A stretch of 64,000 bases of DNA from Actinoplanes sp. N902-109 (GTDB lineage Bacteria > Actinomycetota > Actinomycetes > Mycobacteriales > Micromonosporaceae): NCBI RefSeq assembly GCF_000389965.1, contig NC_021191.1:2543501-2607500 (forward strand). Direction: 5' to 3'. Below, piece after piece: positions 22,552 to 31,018 of the stretch; the stretch's first letter is position 1, and each line of letters starts with the position of its first letter. Below the pieces are notes generated by a model. It ran no database searches. It saw nothing but the letters and a program-made list of their open reading frames with translations, and had not been told where the DNA came from. The position numbers were made by a program, and so were the translations under genes.

Positions 22552-24531
22552 ATGAGCGCGCCGGTAGGGCGGTTGCTGACCCGGGCGTTCGGCGCCCTGG
22601 TCCTGCTCATCGTGTGCTCCGGGGCCGCCGAGACGGTTGCCCTGGTGATGCAGCACCGGGTGGTGCGGGAGCTCTCCGCCCACGTGCAACCGCTCGAACT
22701 CGCCAACGCCGACCTGCGCAGCGTGCTCGGCGATGCCCAGCGCGGGCTGCGCGGCTATCTGCTCACCGGGGACACCCAGCTGCTCGACACCTATCACGTG
22801 GCGAGAGGCGATTACTACACCGCCAGCCGTACGCTGACCGGCCTGGCCCACAGCGACGAGCGCGCCGCCGTCACCGAGCAGCTCGCCCGCGCCGACACCT
22901 GGTGGCGGCTCGCCGAGCGGCAGCGCACCGCCCCGCCGCGCAGCGACCTCGCCGCCGCCTATGTGAGCCAGGGGAAGCCGCTGTTCCAGACGTTCGTGAC
23001 CGCGAACGAGAAGTTCGACACCGTGCTGTCCAAGCGGGCCGCCGGGCTGCAGAGCCGCAGCTCGCTGCTGAACCGGGTGACCGTGGTCGTGGTGGTCGCG
23101 CTGACCCTGCTCGCGGCGGCGACCGCGATGCTGGCCGCCGTGCTGACCGCCCGGCGCATCACCGGCCCGCTCGCCGGGGTGGTCGCGGTGATCGACCGGC
23201 GCCGTCACGGCGAGCTGGACTCGCGTGCCGACGCCACGGCCGGCCCGGCCGAGATCCGGGCGGTCGCGCAGGCGGTCAACGAGATGGCCGAGGAGGCGGA
23301 CCGGGCCCGGGTGGCCGAGGCCGAGATCGCCCGGCTGCGCGCCGAGGTCCGCGCGCTCGGCTACAAGATCCGCGGCCACCTCAAGGTCGAGGACGCGATC
23401 CGCGAGGCAGTGCAGGGCCTGGCCGCCACGATCGGGGCCGACCACGTGCTGCTGCGCATGGCCCCCGGGCAGACCGGCGTGCCGCGCCTGGTCAGCCTGC
23501 GCGACGAGCACGTCGGCGGGGTGCTCGAGGAGCTGGCCGGGGCCGACGTCACCTGGCTGCGCTCCGGCGACGTCCATGCCGAGGGCGAGCCCACCGGCGG
23601 GGTCGAACCGCCCGAGACCGAGCGGCGGGCGTGGGCCGCGATCGGGGACGGCCCGATCCTCACCGTGGCGGTCAGCGGGGGCGACGAGTGCCTGGGCGCG
23701 CTGACCCTGGTGCGCGATCACGGGCCGGCCTGGTCGCCGGTCGAGGTCCGGCTGACCGAGGTGGTCGCCGCCGACCTGGGCCGCGGCGTGCACCTGGCCC
23801 GGCTGTACGAGCGCGAGCAGCACCTGGTGGCCCGGCTGCAGGAGGTCGACACGGCCAAGACCGACTTCATGTCGACCGTGTCGCACGAGCTGCGCACCCC
23901 GCTGACCAGCATCGCCGGGTACGTGGAACTGCTGCTGGACGCCGACGCCGGAGAAGTGGCCGCGCCGCAGCGCCGGATGCTCGACGTCATCGCCCGCAAC
24001 ACCCGCCGGCTGCGCGAGCTGATCGAGGACATGCTCACCCTGTCGAAGATCGAGGCGGGCTCGTTCCGCACCGCCCGCCGCCCGGTCGACCTCGCGGTGC
24101 TCACCCACCATGCCCTGGCCGCCATCGCCCCGGCCGCGCGCAAGGGCGAGGTGCACCTGCGACCCGAGCTGTCCGGCCCGCTCGAACTGACCGCCGACCC
24201 CGAGCAGCTCGACCGGGTCCTGATGAACCTGCTGTCCAACGCGGTCAAGTTCACCCCGCCCGGGGGTACGGTCACCGTGCGCGCCACCCGCGAGGCCGAC
24301 CAGGTGCACCTGGTGATCGCCGACACCGGCATGGGCATCCCGCCGGGCGAGCAGGACGCCCTGTTCGCCCGCTTCTTCCGGGCGACCAACGCCATCCATC
24401 AGGCCATTCCCGGTACGGGTCTGGGGCTGGCCATCGTGCGCACCATCGTCGACAACCACGGCGGCCGGATCAGTGTCGCCTCGCAGGAGGGCGCCGGGAC
24501 CACGGTCACCGTCCAGCTGCCGGTCGCCTGA
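22552..24531 (+). CDS. Sensor histidine kinase with CHASE3-like and GAF domains
   Basis: The 659-residue protein has an N-terminal membrane segment (10-30), a CHASE3-like helical extracytoplasmic domain (about 38-175, with GDAQRGLRGYLLTGD), a second membrane segment (about 181-203) and HAMP. A GAF-like domain (about 275-420) precedes the kinase core: H-box FMSTVSHELRTPLTSIAGY with phospho-acceptor His445, N-box NLLSNAVKF, G1 DTGMGIP and G2 GTGLGLAIV. All catalytic motifs are intact. It is operonic with the receiver protein at 22164. The stimulus is unknown. Confidence 0.93.
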   Translation: MSAPVGRLLTRAFGALVLLIVCSGAAETVALVMQHRVVRELSAHVQPLELANADLRSVLGDAQRGLRGYLLTGDTQLLDTYHVARGDYYTASRTLTGLAHSDERAAVTEQLARADTWWRLAERQRTAPPRSDLAAAYVSQGKPLFQTFVTANEKFDTVLSKRAAGLQSRSSLLNRVTVVVVVALTLLAAATAMLAAVLTARRITGPLAGVVAVIDRRRHGELDSRADATAGPAEIRAVAQAVNEMAEEADRARVAEAEIARLRAEVRALGYKIRGHLKVEDAIREAVQGLAATIGADHVLLRMAPGQTGVPRLVSLRDEHVGGVLEELAGADVTWLRSGDVHAEGEPTGGVEPPETERRAWAAIGDGPILTVAVSGGDECLGALTLVRDHGPAWSPVEVRLTEVVAADLGRGVHLARLYEREQHLVARLQEVDTAKTDFMSTVSHELRTPLTSIAGYVELLLDADAGEVAAPQRRMLDVIARNTRRLRELIEDMLTLSKIEAGSFRTARRPVDLAVLTHHALAAIAPAARKGEVHLRPELSGPLELTADPEQLDRVLMNLLSNAVKFTPPGGTVTVRATREADQVHLVIADTGMGIPPGEQDALFARFFRATNAIHQAIPGTGLGLAIVRTIVDNHGGRISVASQEGAGTTVTVQLPVA

Positions 24532-24629
24532 CCCCGGCCCCGCGCCGAGCGGCACCCGCCGGGCTCAGCGGGTCCGGTCGGTCGCTCCTCGTTCGTCATG
24601 GTGCTGACGGACGACCCTGAGGAGCGTTG

Positions 24630-25139
24630 ATGGACACTGTCACGGATGCACAAGTAGCGGTCACCTTGACCGTCCCTGCTTCGCCCGAGCAGATGTGGGA
24701 CCGCATCACGGCGGTGAGCCGGATCGGCGAATGGAGCCCGGAGGCCACCGGCGCGCAATGGTGCGGGAGTGGGCCCGCCGCTGTGCCGGGCGCCGGATTC
24801 ACCGGCCACAATCGTTTCCCGAACGGGCTCGTGACCACCGTGACCTGTGTGGTCATCGAAGCGGACCGGCCGCACTCCTTCGCCTGGACGGTGCTCGACG
24901 ATGCCGGCCAGGTCAGCTCGACGTGGCGCTACGAGCTGCGCGACGGGCGTACGCCGGGCAGCGCGGTCGTCCGGCACTCGTTCACGCACGGGGCGGGCCA
25001 CAGCGGTATGAGAACGAATGCCGACGCCGATCCCGGCACCCTCCAGGACCGGCTGGCGACCATCTGCCGCAACATGGCGGTCACGGTCACGGCCATGGGG
25101 AGCAGCGGACAGGATCCCTCCCCGGTCACCCGGTCATGA
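24630..25139 (+). CDS. SRPBCC-family (START-like) protein
   Basis: The 169-residue protein has the polyketide cyclase/SRPBCC pattern: VAVTLTVPASPEQMWDRITAVSRIGEWSPEA at the N-terminus, then GAGFTGHNRF, VTCVVIEADRPHSFAWTV and a final amphipathic helix. These proteins bind hydrophobic ligands in a helix-grip pocket; in actinobacteria many are uncharacterised. ATG 24630 follows GAGGAGCG. It stands alone, with a strong hairpin at its 3' end. Confidence 0.85.
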   Translation: MDTVTDAQVAVTLTVPASPEQMWDRITAVSRIGEWSPEATGAQWCGSGPAAVPGAGFTGHNRFPNGLVTTVTCVVIEADRPHSFAWTVLDDAGQVSSTWRYELRDGRTPGSAVVRHSFTHGAGHSGMRTNADADPGTLQDRLATICRNMAVTVTAMGSSGQDPSPVTRS

Positions 25140-25173
25140 CGCCGCACGGTCGCGTGGTGACCGGGTGACCGGG
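25121..25173. terminator. Long hairpin between convergent SRPBCC and thrS genes
   Basis: CCCGGTCACCCGGTCA (25121-25136) and TGACCGGGTGACCGGG (25158-25173) are perfectly complementary over 16 bp with a 21-nt loop. The left arm contains the SRPBCC stop codon region. Placed between convergent genes, it is a likely bidirectional terminator without a T-run; further GGTGATC/GGTGACC copies follow to 25187. Confidence 0.6.
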
Positions 25174-25222
25174 TGATCAGGTGACCGGCCCGCACCGGCC
25201 CCGCCGGCCCGGCATCCAGGTG

Positions 25223-26452
25223 TCAGCGGGGCCGTGCGGGCAGCAGATCGGGGGAATGGGTGGCGGTGACGTCGCTGATGAGGGCGATTGCCTGGGCGGT
25301 GGGCATGGGTGGGAGGTGACGGCCGTCGCGCAGGCGGACGGCGACCGCGTCGGTGGATTGTTCGCGGGGGCCGATGACGGCGGCGTAGGGGATTTTGCGG
25401 TGGGCGGCCGCTCGGATGCGGGATCCCAGGGAGCCCTCGGCACTGACCTCCGCCCGCAGGCCGGCGTCGACGGCCGCCCGCACGAAGGATGCGGCCGATG
25501 ACTGCTGGGCGGCGGCGATCGGGACGGCGACGATCTGGACCGGGGAGAACCAGACCGGGAAGGCGCCGGCGTGGACCTCCAGCAGGGCGGCGAAAAGGCG
25601 TTCCATGGAGCCGGCCAGGCTGCGGTGCACCATCACCGGGCGGGCCTTGGCGCCGGCGGCGTCGGTGTAGGACAGGTCGAACTGCTGGGGCATGTGGAAA
25701 TCGATCTGCACGGTCGAGATGGTGGATTCGCGGCCCGCTGGATCGGCGATCTGGATGTCGATCTTCGGGCCGTAGAAAGCCGCTTCGCCGGGCACCGCAC
25801 CGTACGGGACACCGAGTGCGTCGAGGGCCTCGCGGAGCATCTTCTCGGCCGAGGCCCACGACTCCTCGCTGCCGACATACTTGCCGCCGCTGCCGCGCAA
25901 GGACAGTTGGTACGACGACACGCGCAGCCCCAGTGCTTGCTGCGCCCGCCGCACGAGGTGCAGGGCCTCCGCCACCTCATGGCCGACCTGGGACGGCGTG
26001 CAGAAGATGTGCGCGTCGTTGAGCGCGATCGAGCGCACCCGGGTCAGGCCGCCGAGCACCCCGGACCGTTCGGCCCGGTACATGGCGCCGAGCTCCGCGA
26101 TCCGCAACGGCAGTTCCCGGTACGAGTGCGGGCGCGACCGGAACATCAGCGCGTGATGCGGGCACAGGCTCGGCCGCATGACCAGTTCGTCGCCACCCAG
26201 CCGCATCGGCGGGAACATGTCGTCGGCGAAGTTGGCCCAGTGGCCGGACAGTTCGTACATCTGGCGTTTGCCGAGCACCGGGGAGTAGACGTGACGGTAG
26301 CCTGCCCGCCGCTCCAGTTCGTACAGGAAAAGCTCTATCTCGTGGCGCGCGGCGGCACCGGCCGGGAGCCAGAACGGCAGGCCGGCGCCGATCATCGGGT
26401 CGGAGTCGAAGATGTCGAGGTCGCGGCCGAGTTTGCGGTGATCGATGTCCAT
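25223..26452 (-). CDS. thrS: Threonyl-tRNA synthetase, short form without editing domain
   Basis: The 409-residue protein has only the class II catalytic core (about 20-305) and the anticodon-binding domain (about 310-405). The N-terminal TGS and editing domains of standard ThrRS (about 640 residues) are absent. Catalytic motifs are conserved: motif 2 as YRAERSGVLGGLTRVRSI, with zinc ligands expected from Cys in SLCPHH, His in NDAHIFC and His in MVHRSLAGSMERL (motif 3). The usual NCPGH is LCPHH. ATG 26452 follows AGGAGACCCCG. A Thr-rich leader and terminator lie just upstream, so expression should respond to Thr-tRNA charging. It may be a duplicate providing extra capacity or resistance to a ThrRS inhibitor; this is inference. 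Confidence 0.9.
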   Translation of the reverse strand: MDIDHRKLGRDLDIFDSDPMIGAGLPFWLPAGAAARHEIELFLYELERRAGYRHVYSPVLGKRQMYELSGHWANFADDMFPPMRLGGDELVMRPSLCPHHALMFRSRPHSYRELPLRIAELGAMYRAERSGVLGGLTRVRSIALNDAHIFCTPSQVGHEVAEALHLVRRAQQALGLRVSSYQLSLRGSGGKYVGSEESWASAEKMLREALDALGVPYGAVPGEAAFYGPKIDIQIADPAGRESTISTVQIDFHMPQQFDLSYTDAAGAKARPVMVHRSLAGSMERLFAALLEVHAGAFPVWFSPVQIVAVPIAAAQQSSAASFVRAAVDAGLRAEVSAEGSLGSRIRAAAHRKIPYAAVIGPREQSTDAVAVRLRDGRHLPPMPTAQAIALISDVTATHSPDLLPARPR

Positions 26453-26498
26453 CGGGGTCTCCTGGTCAGGGCCCGGCCGGACACCCACGGGGCATGGC

Positions 26499-26525
26499 AA
26501 AAGCCCCGGGCATCGAGCCCGGGGC
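26499..26525 (-). terminator. Intrinsic terminator (attenuator) upstream of thrS
   Basis: On the minus strand, GCCCCGGG-CTCGATG-CCCGGGGC is a perfect 8-bp stem followed at once by TTTT. It sits between the Thr leader peptide and the thrS start. The AAGCCCCGG segment inside the leader coding region is complementary to the distal arm and could also pair imperfectly with the proximal arm, giving the alternative structure needed for antitermination. Confidence 0.8.
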
Positions 26526-26551
26526 CACGTTTGTCGGCTGAGGAAATCAGG

Positions 26552-26608
26552 TCAGCGTGAACGTCCGCCGGGGCTTCCCGGCGTTGTCGTCAGCACCCTG
26601 ATCACCAT
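26552..26608 (-). CDS. Thr-rich leader peptide controlling thrS
   Basis: An 18-codon ORF (ATG 26608, stop TGA) encodes MVIRVLTTTPGSPGGRSR with three consecutive Thr codons (ACG ACA ACG). It is followed 27 nt later by an intrinsic terminator and then by a threonyl-tRNA synthetase gene. A self-complementary element (CGCCGGG/CCCGGCG) lies over the second half of the leader, as expected for a pause hairpin. This is a textbook ribosome-stalling attenuator layout; function is inferred. Confidence 0.8.
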   Translation of the reverse strand: MVIRVLTTTPGSPGGRSR

Positions 26609-26648
26609 GGCCCGTACGCTAGCAACCACGGCATGGCGGCGCGCGGCA

Positions 26649-27773
26649 TTAATGCAACACCCCCAACGCCGCAGGGGTGAAACCGATGACCTCGCCGATC
26701 CGCCCGGCCATGACCTTGGCGGCCCATTCCGGGTCGGCCAGCAGCGACCGGCCGGCGGAGATCAGATCGAATTCGCCGGCCACCATCCGGTCGAGCAGCC
26801 CGTCGACACCGCTGACGCTCGCCTGCTCGCCGGCCATGCTCGCCAGGTATTCGCCGTCGAGACCGGCCGAGCCGTTGCCGATGACCGGTTTGCCGGACAG
26901 CTTCCTGATCCAGCCGGCCAGCGGCAACGCCGAGTCGTCGAAGGCCGGCTGCCAGAACCGGCGCGCCGAGGCATGAAAGGCGTCGGCCCCGGCGAGCGTG
27001 TCCAGAACGGCGGCGAGTTCGTCGGGGGTCTCGGCGATCCGGGCGTCGTAATCGTTCATCTTCCACTGCGACAACCGCACGGTGACCGGGAAACCGGGCG
27101 TCACCCGATCCTTGACCGCGGCGATGATGTCGGCGCCGAAGCGGGCCCGCGACCGGGCGTCCCCGCCGTAGGCGTCGGTGCGGCGGTTCGTCACCGGCCA
27201 CAGGAACTGGTCGATGAGATAACCGTGCGCACCATGCAGCTCGACGCCGTCGAAACCGATCCGCTCGGCGTCGGCCGCCGCCCGGGCGAAGGCGTCCACC
27301 ACCGCGTCGATGTCGGCCCGGGTCATGGTCTCGCCCGCTGTCGTCGTACCGAAAAGGGCTTTGCCCCTACGGGTCAGCGGAATGCCGGACGGGCCGATGG
27401 CCGGTGCCTCCGGGACGGGTGGTTCGCCCGCGGTGCGGGCCATTCCGACATGCTGCAGCTGTACGAAGATCCGGCCGCCTGCCTCGTGCACCGCGCGGAC
27501 GACCCGGGCCCACCCGGCCTGCGGTGCGGCGCCGTCGATCCGGGACACCAGGTGGTGCTGGCCGGCCGAGGGGTGACCGATGTACGTGCTCTCGGTGATG
27601 ATCAGCCCCACGCTCGCAGCGGCCCGCCGGGCGAAATAGCCCGGCAGGTCAGCGCCGGGGACGCCGTCGGGGGAGAAGCCGCGGGTCATCGCCGGCATGA
27701 CGACACGGGTCGGAACGGTGAGCCCGCCGATGGCGATCGGGCGGTCCAGAACGTGAGCTGCTCGGGTGGTCAT
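26649..27773 (-). CDS. NADH:flavin oxidoreductase, old yellow enzyme family
   Basis: The 374-residue protein is an FMN-dependent TIM-barrel ene-reductase. Visible elements are the entry RVVMPAMTRGFSPDGVPG, the substrate-binding pair in FDGVELHGAHGYLIDQFLWP, TNRRTDAYGG, and the C-terminal phosphate-binding strand DLISAGRSLLADPEWA. Such enzymes reduce activated alkenes with NAD(P)H. It is divergent from a MerR regulator with an inverted repeat between them, pointing to induction by an electrophile or enone. It ends 41 nt before the thrS leader, on the same strand. Confidence 0.92.
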   Translation of the reverse strand: MTTRAAHVLDRPIAIGGLTVPTRVVMPAMTRGFSPDGVPGADLPGYFARRAAASVGLIITESTYIGHPSAGQHHLVSRIDGAAPQAGWARVVRAVHEAGGRIFVQLQHVGMARTAGEPPVPEAPAIGPSGIPLTRRGKALFGTTTAGETMTRADIDAVVDAFARAAADAERIGFDGVELHGAHGYLIDQFLWPVTNRRTDAYGGDARSRARFGADIIAAVKDRVTPGFPVTVRLSQWKMNDYDARIAETPDELAAVLDTLAGADAFHASARRFWQPAFDDSALPLAGWIRKLSGKPVIGNGSAGLDGEYLASMAGEQASVSGVDGLLDRMVAGEFDLISAGRSLLADPEWAAKVMAGRIGEVIGFTPAALGVLH

Positions 27774-27786
27774 GACGCCACGCTAA

Positions 27787-27808
27787 AATCTGACGTCGAC
27801 GGCAGATT
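27787..27808 (-). promoter_or_regulatory. MerR-type operator/promoter between OYE and merR genes
   Basis: AATCTG (27787-27792) and CAGATT (27803-27808) form an inverted repeat with a 10-bp spacer. On the minus strand a TTGAAT element and a weak TTAGCG element are separated by 19 bp, the long spacer that MerR activators typically correct. It lies upstream of the OYE start at 27773. Confidence 0.5.
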
Positions 27809-27846
27809 CAACCGTGTGTGATCGGCACCACCGGCGGGGAGAAACG

Positions 27847-28230
27847 ATGCGGATCGGCGATGTGGCCGCGCGGGCCGGGGTGAGCGTGCGCGCTCTGCGC
27901 TACTACGAGGAACAGGGCTTGATCGTCGCGCAGCGCAGCGGCGGCGGGCACCGGCATTTCCCGGACAGCGTGGTGGAACAGGTGAAACTGATCCAGCAGT
28001 TCTATGCCGCCGGTGTGCCCAGCCACGTCATCCGCGCCGTACTGCCCAGCGCCGGAAGCGGCACCGCCACCCCGCAAGTGCTGGAGATCCTGCGCGCCGA
28101 ATGGGACCGCCTGGATCGGCGCACCACCGAACTGGCGCAGGCCCGCGACCGGCTCGCCACCATCATCGACGGCGCCGAGGCGACCATCCGCGAGGGCCGG
28201 TCCTGCGCGGTCATTCATCAGTCGCGATGA
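27847..28230 (+). CDS. MerR-family transcriptional regulator
   Basis: The 127-residue protein has the MerR HTH and wing MRIGDVAARAGVSVRALRYYEEQGLI...GHRHFPDSVVEQVKLI, followed by a long dimerisation coiled coil (VLEILRAEWDRLDRRTTELAQARDRLATIIDGAEATI). A single Cys near the C-terminus (RSCAVIHQ) is insufficient for typical metal binding, so an organic or redox signal is likely. ATG 27847 follows GGGGAGAAACG. The target is presumably the divergent old yellow enzyme. It overlaps the convergent lipoprotein gene by 20 bp. Confidence 0.92.
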   Translation: MRIGDVAARAGVSVRALRYYEEQGLIVAQRSGGGHRHFPDSVVEQVKLIQQFYAAGVPSHVIRAVLPSAGSGTATPQVLEILRAEWDRLDRRTTELAQARDRLATIIDGAEATIREGRSCAVIHQSR

Positions 28231-28498
28231 TGCGGCCCTGCGCGTCGATCCCGTGGCTGCGCCAATAGACATCCCAGGTGTCGTCGACGCGCTGCGGCTC
28301 CTTGCCCGCGGGATACCGTACGTACGGCGGGGTGGGCTGCTGATCGTCCGGGAAACAGGCGCTGCCGCCCTGCGCACCGACCGCGATGGCCGGGTATTCG
28401 CCGTCGCTGCAGATGTTCTCGACAATGGAGCAGCCGCCGGTCAGCACCACACCGCCGAGACCGACGGTGGCAAGCACAATCATGATTCGTCGTGGCAT
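28211..28498 (-). CDS. SCO0607-family lipoprotein
   Basis: The 95-residue protein has a lipoprotein signal (MIVLATVGLGGVVLTGGC). The mature part carries the family pattern CSIVENICSDGEYPAIAVG...ACFPD...PYVRYPAGKEPQRVDDTWDVYW, with three Cys besides the lipidated one or two. Small lipoproteins of this type are widespread in Streptomyces and relatives, with unknown role at the cell surface. Standalone on the minus strand. Confidence 0.8.
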   Translation of the reverse strand: MPRRIMIVLATVGLGGVVLTGGCSIVENICSDGEYPAIAVGAQGGSACFPDDQQPTPPYVRYPAGKEPQRVDDTWDVYWRSHGIDAQGRIIATDE

Positions 28499-28555
28499 GC
28501 GTAGCAGTCTTGTCGCGGCGGGCGGCCCGGAGCATCCGCACCCGTACTCAGAAAC

Positions 28556-29164
28556 TCACAATGGCCCGGCGACCGGTCGGGCCTTCTGCGGATAGATCGT
28601 TTCATGGCGGGCGAGCATGGCGACGTACTCGCCGATCTTCCGCTCGCGCGTCTCCGCCCGCTTGACGGCATTGATCCGGTAGATCAGCGCGAAGCGGTTG
28701 GTCTTGGTGAGCACGTCGAACATGGCCTGAGCGGCCGGTTCGGCGGCGATCGCGGCCAGCAGGTCGGCGGGCGCCTCGGCTTCCGAGGACGGGGCGTAGG
28801 CCGCCGCCCAGCGCCCGTCCGCCTTCGCCGCCGCCACCGCGGCCTGGCCGTTCGGCTGCATCCGGCCTTCCGCCTCCAGCCGCGCGACATGGTCGACGTT
28901 GCGCCGTGACCAGACACTGCGAGCGCGGCGCGGGGTGTACCGGATCCACGACATCGCCGCGTCGCCCTTGCGCGCCTGACCGTCGATCCAGCCGACACAC
29001 AGGGCTTCGTCGACCGCCTGCTGCCAGGTCAACGTGGTGACGGTGCCACCCTTCTTGGTCAGCGCGAGCCAGACCCCGGGCGAGGCGGCATGGTGTTCTG
29101 CCAGCCAGCCGCGCAGCTCCTCAGCGTCCGCGACGATCAGCTCTTCCAGCCCAGCGTGTGCCAT
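28556..29164 (-). CDS. YdeI/OmpD-associated family protein
   Basis: The 202-residue protein has the family features ADAEELRGWLAEHHAASPGVWLALTKKG, TWQQAVDEALCVGWIDGQARKGDAAMSWIRYTPRRARSVWSRRNVDHVARLEAEGRM, and a C-terminal helical IGEYVAMLARHETIYPQ. The N-terminal half is a DUF1801-like fold. The biochemical role is unknown; members are often stress-associated. Only 24 bp separate it from the downstream acetyltransferase gene. Confidence 0.85.
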   Translation of the reverse strand: MAHAGLEELIVADAEELRGWLAEHHAASPGVWLALTKKGGTVTTLTWQQAVDEALCVGWIDGQARKGDAAMSWIRYTPRRARSVWSRRNVDHVARLEAEGRMQPNGQAAVAAAKADGRWAAAYAPSSEAEAPADLLAAIAAEPAAQAMFDVLTKTNRFALIYRINAVKRAETRERKIGEYVAMLARHETIYPQKARPVAGPL

Positions 29165-29188
29165 GACGGGCAGTCTAGGGCTGTCGCG

Positions 29189-29740
29189 CTACGCGAAGCT
29201 CTTGTGAAGCACTTCGCGCTGCGCGAGGTGCTTGTGGAATACCAGGAATCGGCACGGTGTGGCCAGCAGCGGCGCCAGATCGGGGTGAGCCTCGGCGACC
29301 TCACCCGAGCCGACCACCGCATAACCGATCCTGGTGTACCAGGCCCGCAGGAACTCCTTCATCGGATGCTCCCAGCCATCCGGCACCAGCAGTTCGAGCT
29401 GCATCGTCGGCAGTCCACGCCCGCGCGCCCACTGCTCGGCGAAGGCGACCAGCTCCCGCCCCACCCCGGTGCCCCGCTCCTCGGGCGCAGCGGCCAGCAG
29501 ACCCAGCTCCCCGAGACCGGGCCCCGGTTGCTGCACCCGGATGCACCCGACGATCCGCCCGTCCCGCCGGGCCACCGCGATCTGCCCGCGCCCGATCAGC
29601 TCCGCCATCTCGGCCTCGGACGTGCGGGCCGCACCCTCCTGCCACAGCCCCTTCTCACCCTCGGCATACACGGTGTTGATCAACCGGGTGAGCGGGGCGA
29701 CGGTGGCGGACTCAGCCGCGCTCAACAATTCGATGCGCAC
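29189..29740 (-). CDS. GNAT-family N-acetyltransferase
   Basis: The 183-residue protein has the acetyl-CoA-binding core: GQIAVARRDGRIVGCIRVQ (beta strands 2-4), LGELGLLAAAPEERGTGVGRELVAFAEQWARGRG with the pyrophosphate loop R-G-T-G-V-G, and the late strand YTRIGYAVVGSG. GTG 29740 is the start. The acceptor amine cannot be predicted. Confidence 0.87.
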   Translation of the reverse strand: MRIELLSAAESATVAPLTRLINTVYAEGEKGLWQEGAARTSEAEMAELIGRGQIAVARRDGRIVGCIRVQQPGPGLGELGLLAAAPEERGTGVGRELVAFAEQWARGRGLPTMQLELLVPDGWEHPMKEFLRAWYTRIGYAVVGSGEVAEAHPDLAPLLATPCRFLVFHKHLAQREVLHKSFA

Positions 29741-29792
29741 CCGGCCGATTGTGCCCGCCCCGCCCCCGGCAGCGCACCCGGCCGGGGTGCGG

Positions 29793-31001
29793 CTACTGCT
29801 GGTAGGTCTCCAGGAAGCGGGCCAGGCGGTTGGCGGCGTCGTCGAGGACGTCGACCGGGGCGAGGAAGACCAGGCGCAGATGGTCGGGGGTGGGGAGGTT
29901 GAAGCCGGTGCCGTGGGACAGCAGCATGAGTTCCTGTTCGAGCAGGTCGATGATGAGCTTCTGGTCGTCGCGGATCTTGTGGACCTGGGGGTCGAGCCGG
30001 GCGAACAGGTACAGGGCACCGCGGGGCAGGACGGCGTCGACGCCGGGAATCTCGTTGAGCTTGTGGTAGGCGTGGGTGCGCTGCTCGTAGAGCCTGCCGC
30101 CGGGGCGGATCAGCGTGTTGATGCTCTGGAAACCGCCGAGCGCCGTCTGCACCGCGTGCTGGGCGGGCACGTTCGGGCAGAGCCGCATGTTGGCGAGCAG
30201 TTGCAGTCCTTCGAGATACTCGCCGGCATGGGTGGTGGGGCCGCTGACGGCCATCCAGCCCGAGCGGAAGCCCGCCGCCCGGTACGCCTTCGACAGCCCG
30301 CTCATCGTCAGGATCAGCAGGTCCGGGGCGAGCGCCGCCGCGCATTCGTGCCGCGCGTCGTCGTACAGGATCTTGTCGTAGATCTCGTCGGCGAGCACCA
30401 GCAGATCGTGCCGCCGGGCGATGTCCAGCAGGCCGAGCAGGGTCTCCCGCGAGTAGACGGCACCGGTCGGGTTGTTGGGGTTGATGATGACCATCGCGCG
30501 GGTGTTCGGGGTGATCTGCGCAGCCACGTGCTCCAGGTCCGGTTCCCAACCGGCCGACTCGTCGCAGCGGTAGTGCACCGGCCGCCCGCCGCACAGGGTC
30601 ACCGCGCCGGTCCACAGCGGGTAGTCGGGACTGGGCACCAGCACCTCGTCGCCGGTGTTCAGCAGCGCCTGCAGCGACATGACGATCAGCTCGGACACCC
30701 CGTTGCCGAGGAACACGTCATCCGGCTGGACATCCCGCACGCCCAGCGTCTGGTAGTACTGCGCGACCGCGACCCGTGCCGAGTAGATGCCCCGGGCGTC
30801 GCTGTAGCCCTCGGCCACGCCCAGGTTGTGCACCATGTCGGCGACGATCGGCTCGGGGGTGGCCAGCCCCCACGGCGCGGGGTTGCCCAGGTTGAGCTTG
30901 AGAATGCGATGCCCCGCGTTCTCCAGCTCCTGGGCCCGCTGCAGCACGGGTCCCCGGATGTCGTACCGGACGTTCTTGAGCCTGCTCGCCTGCGCCACCA
31001 T
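29793..31001 (-). CDS. PLP-dependent aminotransferase (alanine-type, AlaA-like)
   Basis: The 402-residue protein is a fold-type I class I/II aminotransferase: LKLNLGNPAPWG, GNGVSELIVMSLQALLNTGDEVLVPSPDYPLWTGAV, INPNNPTGAVYS, VLADEIYDKILYD and the PLP-Lys in SGLSKAYRAAGFRSGW, with the substrate-carboxylate Arg in DHLRLVFL near the C-terminus. The N-terminal RGPVLQRAQELENAGHRILKLNLGNPAP pattern is typical of AlaA/AlaT glutamate-pyruvate aminotransferases. ATG 31001 is used. Substrate is inferred by family. Confidence 0.92.
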   Translation of the reverse strand: MVAQASRLKNVRYDIRGPVLQRAQELENAGHRILKLNLGNPAPWGLATPEPIVADMVHNLGVAEGYSDARGIYSARVAVAQYYQTLGVRDVQPDDVFLGNGVSELIVMSLQALLNTGDEVLVPSPDYPLWTGAVTLCGGRPVHYRCDESAGWEPDLEHVAAQITPNTRAMVIINPNNPTGAVYSRETLLGLLDIARRHDLLVLADEIYDKILYDDARHECAAALAPDLLILTMSGLSKAYRAAGFRSGWMAVSGPTTHAGEYLEGLQLLANMRLCPNVPAQHAVQTALGGFQSINTLIRPGGRLYEQRTHAYHKLNEIPGVDAVLPRGALYLFARLDPQVHKIRDDQKLIIDLLEQELMLLSHGTGFNLPTPDHLRLVFLAPVDVLDDAANRLARFLETYQQ

Positions 31002-31018
31002 GGTCCCGAGCCTATCCG

